Positions 5,191 to 8,654 of a stretch of 8,654 nt of DNA are shown piece after piece (within the stretch, counting starts at the first letter, position 1; each line of letters opens with the position of its first letter). A program made the translations under genes and the position numbers. The stretch lies in NCBI GenBank assembly GCA_012521035.1, contig JAAYND010000076.1, positions 1 to 8,654 of the forward strand. The letters run 5' to 3'. This DNA comes from Methanomicrobiales archaeon (GTDB lineage: Archaea; Halobacteriota; Methanomicrobia; Methanomicrobiales; Methanoculleaceae). The notes beneath the pieces are model-generated. The model had not been told where the DNA came from. It made no database searches and saw only the letters and a list, made by a program, of their open reading frames with translations.

Positions 5191-6918
5191 ATGGAGTCCA
5201 ACACCGATGCACTCTCTCCCCTGCTCAGCATCTTAAAAGAGCATCCAAGGGGAATGTCGGTCTCAGACATTGCCGCCGCCGTCGGAGTGAACCGGAACAC
5301 CGTCTCCCGGTATCTCGATGTCCTCCTTGTATCGGGGCAGGTGGAGATGAAGACCTACGGGAAGGCCAAAGTCTTCTACCTCTCACAGAGGATCCCCATA
5401 TCGGCCATGCTCAACTTTTCGTCAGACCTGGTGCTTGTGCTCGACCGCGACCGCAGGGTCATCCAGGCAAACGATGCTGTATGCGCGTTTATGGGAGTGG
5501 AACGGGACAACATCACAGGAAAAGGTGTTGAGGAGTCACAATTTGCTGCGTTCGATCACCCGCTGATCCAGGGCCGGATCACCGAGGCGCTCAATGGTAG
5601 CGAGGTCACAGAAGAGCTCCGGTTCCTGCGGCACGCCGAAGAACTCTTCTTCCGGGTCAAGTTCCTCCCCACCGTCTTCAACGATGGGGCGCCCGGGGTC
5701 ACCATCGTCCTTGAAGATATAACCGAAGGCCGGCGGGCCGAAGAAGCCCTGCGTGAGAGCGAGATGCTCTTCCGGAGCCTCGTCGAGAACATAAGCGACC
5801 TGATCCTGAACGTGGATGAGACCAGCGCGTTCACCTACGTCAGCCCGAAGAGCCAGGAGATCCTCGGGTACGCCCCCGAAGATATGCTCGGGAAAACCCC
5901 CTGCGACTTCATGCCTCCCGAGAAGGCGGAAGATGTCAGGGAGCACCTGGCGACACTCCTCGCCGACCCGAAACAGAGGATACTCCTTGAGTGGACGATG
6001 CTCCACCGGGACGGAACCCCCACGACCCTCGAGGTGAGCGGGACGCCGATCTATGACATGATCGGGAACTTCACCGGCTACCGGGTTGTCTGCCGTGACA
6101 TCAGCGATCGGGTGCGCGCGACAAAACGCCTGGCCCAGTGGAAATCGTTCCTCTACTCGGTCGTGAGCAACATACCGAGCATGGTCTTCGTCCAGGAAGT
6201 GGATGAAGGGACATTCGTCTTCTCAAACGAGGCAGCCGAGGCCTTCCTCGGTATGACAAAGGAAGAGATAGCCGGAAAACAGGCCCGCGACCTCTTCCCG
6301 CCCGGGATGGTGACATTCTTCGATGACGGGTACAAGGAGATGCAGGACCGGCCGGCAATCCAGGAAGAGCAGGTTCGCCTCCCGGACGGACGAATCCTCG
6401 CCCTGAAGAAGATCCCGATCGTCAACTCCCGTGGCATACTCCGGTACATGCTCGGGATCGCAGAAGATATCACCAGTCGCGCCGCCGCCGAGGATCGCCT
6501 GGTCGCCGAACGTGACCTCGCACAGGGCTACCTGGACGCCGCCGGCGTCATGATCGCGGTTATCGAGGCGGACGGCACCATCAACCAGGTGAACCGGCGG
6601 GGGTATGCGATCCTCGGGTATACCGGGGAAGACCTCACGGGGAAGAACTGGTTCTCGACGGTCGTCCCGGAGCGCCTCCGCGACCGCCTCACCCGGAACT
6701 TCGCCCGCCTGACCGCCGGGGAGCTTGAGCCCCCTCCCTACGAGGAAGGCCCGGTCATCACCCGGGACGGCCGGGAGGTGCAGATCCTCTGGTACAACGC
6801 CCTCCTGCGCGATACAGAGGGGAAGGTTCTGGCGATGGTGAGCTCCGGCGAGGAGATCACGTCATCCCCCCGGGGTGATGCCCCCGGCCTTAAAACAGGA
6901 ACGGCACCCGCCCGATAG
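5191..6918 (+). CDS. wHTH sensor-regulator with four PAS domains
   Basis: A 575-residue soluble protein. Residues about 8-66 form a winged helix-turn-helix: LLSILKEHPRGMSVSDIAAA, then VGVNRNTVSRYLDVLLVSG with the recognition helix around 34-45, then a wing ending in AKVFYLSQR. Four PAS domains follow at about 71-178, 190-307, 320-430 and 445-557. Each carries family features such as DRRVIQANDAV, YVSPKSQEILGYAPEDMLGK and GYAILGYTGEDLTGKNW, and three end in the usual EDIT or RDIS exit. There is no histidine kinase, GGDEF or receiver domain, and no membrane segment. It is therefore probably a cytoplasmic one-component regulator that senses a ligand, redox or energy signal through PAS and binds DNA. 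This design is common in Methanomicrobiales. The ATG at 5191 is preferred over the TTG at 5098 because the wHTH begins right after it. It stands alone with its own promoter. The target genes and the ligand are unknown. Confidence 0.85.
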   Translation: MESNTDALSPLLSILKEHPRGMSVSDIAAAVGVNRNTVSRYLDVLLVSGQVEMKTYGKAKVFYLSQRIPISAMLNFSSDLVLVLDRDRRVIQANDAVCAFMGVERDNITGKGVEESQFAAFDHPLIQGRITEALNGSEVTEELRFLRHAEELFFRVKFLPTVFNDGAPGVTIVLEDITEGRRAEEALRESEMLFRSLVENISDLILNVDETSAFTYVSPKSQEILGYAPEDMLGKTPCDFMPPEKAEDVREHLATLLADPKQRILLEWTMLHRDGTPTTLEVSGTPIYDMIGNFTGYRVVCRDISDRVRATKRLAQWKSFLYSVVSNIPSMVFVQEVDEGTFVFSNEAAEAFLGMTKEEIAGKQARDLFPPGMVTFFDDGYKEMQDRPAIQEEQVRLPDGRILALKKIPIVNSRGILRYMLGIAEDITSRAAAEDRLVAERDLAQGYLDAAGVMIAVIEADGTINQVNRRGYAILGYTGEDLTGKNWFSTVVPERLRDRLTRNFARLTAGELEPPPYEEGPVITRDGREVQILWYNALLRDTEGKVLAMVSSGEEITSSPRGDAPGLKTGTAPAR

Positions 6919-6924
6919 GAGAGA

Positions 6925-6948
6925 CCGGGGCGCATATGCGCGCCCCGG
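6925..6948 (+). repeat. 9-bp GC hairpin after the PAS regulator
   Basis: CCGGGGCGC and GCGCCCCGG form a perfect 9-base-pair stem around the loop ATATGC, six bases after the TAG stop. No T tract follows. It may protect the mRNA 3' end or help stop transcription, but it is not a typical archaeal terminator. Confidence 0.5.
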
Positions 6949-6989
6949 GAGTCCGGCAGGCAGCCAGGAGTTCTCGATAACCGCGAAGG

Positions 6990-7033
6990 GGCAGGATACG
7001 CACGGAACCTATCGATAATCGACGTTTCCTGCC
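6990..7033. repeat. Long imperfect inverted repeat upstream of lemA
   Basis: GGCAGGATACG (6990-7000) and CGTTTCCTGCC (7023-7033) pair over 10 of 11 positions, with a 22-base spacer that contains the palindrome TATCGATA. The repeat ends 26 bases before the lemA TATA box. It could be a regulator site or a folded 3' end of the PAS transcript. Confidence 0.4.
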
Positions 7034-7059
7034 GTACCACGCGACTTCGAGGTCATCCC

Positions 7060-7068
7060 TTAAATATG
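7060..7068 (+). promoter_or_regulatory. TATA box of the lemA operon
   Basis: TTAAATATG is centred 36 bases before the lemA GTG start. Transcription would begin close to 7090, giving a very short leader of about 10 bases. Confidence 0.5.
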
Positions 7069-7088
7069 CCCTGCGGCACATACTCTAT

Positions 7089-7094
7089 GGTGAT
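7089..7094 (+). promoter_or_regulatory. Ribosome binding site of lemA
   Basis: GGTGAT matches the complement of the archaeal 16S rRNA 3' end and lies 5 bases before GTG 7100. This fixes the GTG as the lemA start and rules out the ATG at 7087, which is in another frame. Confidence 0.6.
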
Positions 7095-7099
7095 AACCT

Positions 7100-7666
7100 G
7101 TGGCAGATTTCCTCACCCTTGCCCTCATCGTCGTCGCGGTGCTGATCATAGCAGGCATCGTGGCGGCGTTCATCGGCATCTATAACCGGTTCTTCTCGCT
7201 CAAAAACTCGTCCGAGGCGACGCTCGGCCAGATAAAGGTCGCGATGAAGAAGCGGCTTGACATGATCGAGCAGCTCCTCGGTTCGGTGAAGAGCTACGCA
7301 GCCTTCGAGAAGGAGACCCTGACCGGGGTGACTGCGATGCGGGCGCGTATCGGCAGCGCCGGCCCGGGTGACCTGAACGAACTCGAACGCGAATCCCGCT
7401 CACTCCTCGGCCGCCTCATCGCGGTCGCCGAGAACTATCCCGACCTCAAGACCTCCCGGGCGGTGCAGGATCTGATGGGCGCAGTCAGGGGGGTCGAGGA
7501 TGAGATCGCGCGACAACGCTACACCTACAACAACATCGCCCAGCAGTATAACACCATGACCGACACGATCCCCTCAAACCTGATCGCCGGCATCATGGGA
7601 TTTACGAAGTTACAGTACCTCGAGTTCGGTGAGGAGATCGAACGAGCCCCGGCGATATCGTTCTGA
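7100..7666 (+). CDS. lemA: LemA family protein
   Basis: A 188-residue membrane-anchored protein of the LemA family, whose cellular role is not firmly known. One membrane segment lies at about 6-29 (LTLALIVVAVLIIAGIVAAF). The rest is long helices, probably a helical bundle with the predicted coiled region 33-112. The family core YPDLKTSRAVQDLM (113-126) is followed by VEDEIARQRYTYN (132-144) and QQYNTMTDTIPSN (148-160), all typical of LemA. The length is normal. The start is GTG with a good ribosome binding site. The DUF2207 gene follows six bases after the stop, a pairing seen in many bacteria and archaea, which suggests the two membrane proteins work together. HtpX, another frequent neighbour of LemA, is 5.3 kb upstream, so a role in envelope or membrane-protein quality control is plausible by association only. 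Confidence 0.92.
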   Translation: MADFLTLALIVVAVLIIAGIVAAFIGIYNRFFSLKNSSEATLGQIKVAMKKRLDMIEQLLGSVKSYAAFEKETLTGVTAMRARIGSAGPGDLNELERESRSLLGRLIAVAENYPDLKTSRAVQDLMGAVRGVEDEIARQRYTYNNIAQQYNTMTDTIPSNLIAGIMGFTKLQYLEFGEEIERAPAISF

Positions 7667-7672
7667 TAAACC

Positions 7673-8654
7673 ATGCGCGTGACTGAACGGCAACAGATCA
7701 TCAGCATCGTCGCCATCACCCTGATCATCGGGGTGCTGGCAATCTTCGGAGCGACTGCGATCCCCTGGCTCTTCCATGGAAACCTGGAGATCCAGCACTA
7801 CGATGCCGTCTTCTTCGAGAACGGGACCTTTATCGAGCGGTATACCTATGACGTCCGTGAGGCGGGGGAGTACCGGATGCTCTTTCGCTACTGGGACGCG
7901 CCGCTCACGTTCGGGCCCGCCGATCGTCCGCATATCGAGTTCCTGGGCATGACCGCACCCCCGGGGACCATCGGCTATATCACGAACGCAGAAGGTGAGG
8001 TCAGGACGGCCGCCGGGAGTGCGACCCCCTCCGACCTTGCCACGATCCGGAGACTCACGCTCACAAGCGAGGTGGGGATATTCAACCCCAATTATTTCGC
8101 CCCGGGAACCTACACGGTGGAGTACCGCTACCAGATCAGGCCGCCGGTCGAGTACGACGGAGAATGGGCACACCTGAACCTGAAACTCGTCGATGAGCAC
8201 GTCCCCTACCGGGACCTCCGTATCACCCTCCCGTTTGCAGGCGTTATCGAGGAGGTATACACCCATCCCCCGACGCTTGAGGTCGAGCGGACGGCGGAGG
8301 CGGTCATCATAACCGGGAGCGCCTCCCAGGACGACGCGCTGAACGTTGAACTGATCCTCGATCCAGCGTTCACCGAAGAGATCGGGGGTTTCCCCGAGTA
8401 CGTCCCGGACGTGCGACAGAAGACGGCCGATGCCAACCGCTGGCCGGGGATCCTCTACGGTGCGGCGGAGGCTCTCTACTACCTCTCGATCCTCCTCGTG
8501 CTCACGATGCCGTTCATCCTCCTCGGTATCTACATCCGCTACGGCAGGGAGAAGCAGTTTACCGTGCCGGAGTACCTGAGCTTCACGCCGAACGTCGCGC
8601 TCAAACCCTGGCAGGTGAACCTCCTCTTCAAGGGCGATGCGTTTGAGTTCGACG
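7673..8654 (+). CDS. DUF2207 predicted membrane protein (3' end outside the window)
   Basis: The frame is open from ATG 7673 to the window edge: 327 codons plus one base, with no stop. A signal-anchor membrane segment lies at about 8-32. An extracytoplasmic beta-rich domain spans about 36-255, with features typical of DUF2207: HYDAVFFENGTFIERYTYDV (42-61), GTYTVEYRYQI (145-155) and DLRITLPF (181-188). A second membrane segment, ALYYLSILLVLTMPFILLGI, lies at about 267-286, followed by a cytoplasmic REKQFTVPEYLSFTPN region. DUF2207 proteins normally run to 550-650 residues with more membrane segments and a Gly-rich tail, so roughly half is missing. The gene is six bases after lemA without a clear ribosome binding site and is probably translated from the lemA mRNA. 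A GTG two codons later is a possible alternative start. Function is unknown; joint action with LemA is inferred from neighbourhood. Confidence 0.85.
   Translation, partial: MRVTERQQIISIVAITLIIGVLAIFGATAIPWLFHGNLEIQHYDAVFFENGTFIERYTYDVREAGEYRMLFRYWDAPLTFGPADRPHIEFLGMTAPPGTIGYITNAEGEVRTAAGSATPSDLATIRRLTLTSEVGIFNPNYFAPGTYTVEYRYQIRPPVEYDGEWAHLNLKLVDEHVPYRDLRITLPFAGVIEEVYTHPPTLEVERTAEAVIITGSASQDDALNVELILDPAFTEEIGGFPEYVPDVRQKTADANRWPGILYGAAEALYYLSILLVLTMPFILLGIYIRYGREKQFTVPEYLSFTPNVALKPWQVNLLFKGDAFEFD

Noticed and set aside
5536..6473. Long open frames antisense to the PAS gene
   Set aside because: Shadow frames caused by GC-rich codon use; the sense protein has clear domains.
7610..8266. 218-codon minus-strand frame antisense to the lemA end and DUF2207
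   Set aside because: The plus strand encodes a clear LemA C-terminus and a DUF2207 protein over the same bases; the antisense translation has no motifs.

Overview
The window looks like chromosomal DNA of a methanogenic archaeon, most likely a Methanomicrobiales member of the Methanoculleus type. The evidence is AT-rich TATA boxes about 25-30 bases before starts, several starts with little or no leader, tRNA genes that end without an encoded CCA, a Thi4 with the archaeal histidine active site, and a wHTH plus multi-PAS regulator of the kind common in this order. The host genes are GC-rich. The genus is inferred from gene style and was not tested by a search.

Layout. (1) Positions 1-1820 hold a divergent pair: thi4 (thiazole synthase, minus) and htpX (membrane zinc protease, plus). 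They share a 142-base promoter region with a perfect 7+7 inverted repeat midway. (2) Positions 1893-2040 hold a tandem tRNA-Gly(TCC) and tRNA-Val(CAC), followed by a T-rich terminator. (3) Positions 2041 to about 5080 form an accessory region. It contains a broken HepT-like toxin fragment, an intact two-gene minus-strand operon (a DUF1828/DUF1829 protein and a small histidine-rich protein possibly of the DUF6978 type), a decayed C-terminal piece of an AlbA_2/AAA_4-type ATP-binding protein, and several strong hairpins, one of which resembles the end of an IS200/IS605-type element. About 1.1 kb of it has no convincing gene. (4) Positions 5191-6918 hold a 575-residue wHTH + four-PAS sensor/regulator. 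(5) From 7100 to the window edge there is a lemA-DUF2207 operon; the DUF2207 gene is open at the edge.

How the parts fit. HtpX, LemA and DUF2207 proteins are all membrane/envelope proteins, and lemA and htpX are neighbours in many genomes. Here they are about 5.3 kb apart, with the tRNA pair, the accessory region and the PAS regulator between them. This fits a tRNA-adjacent insertion hot spot between two parts of an envelope quality-control neighbourhood. The candidate for an undescribed system is the intact two-gene operon (2770-4044), which lies among remnants of toxin-type and mobile-type genes. Its function cannot be read from sequence alone.
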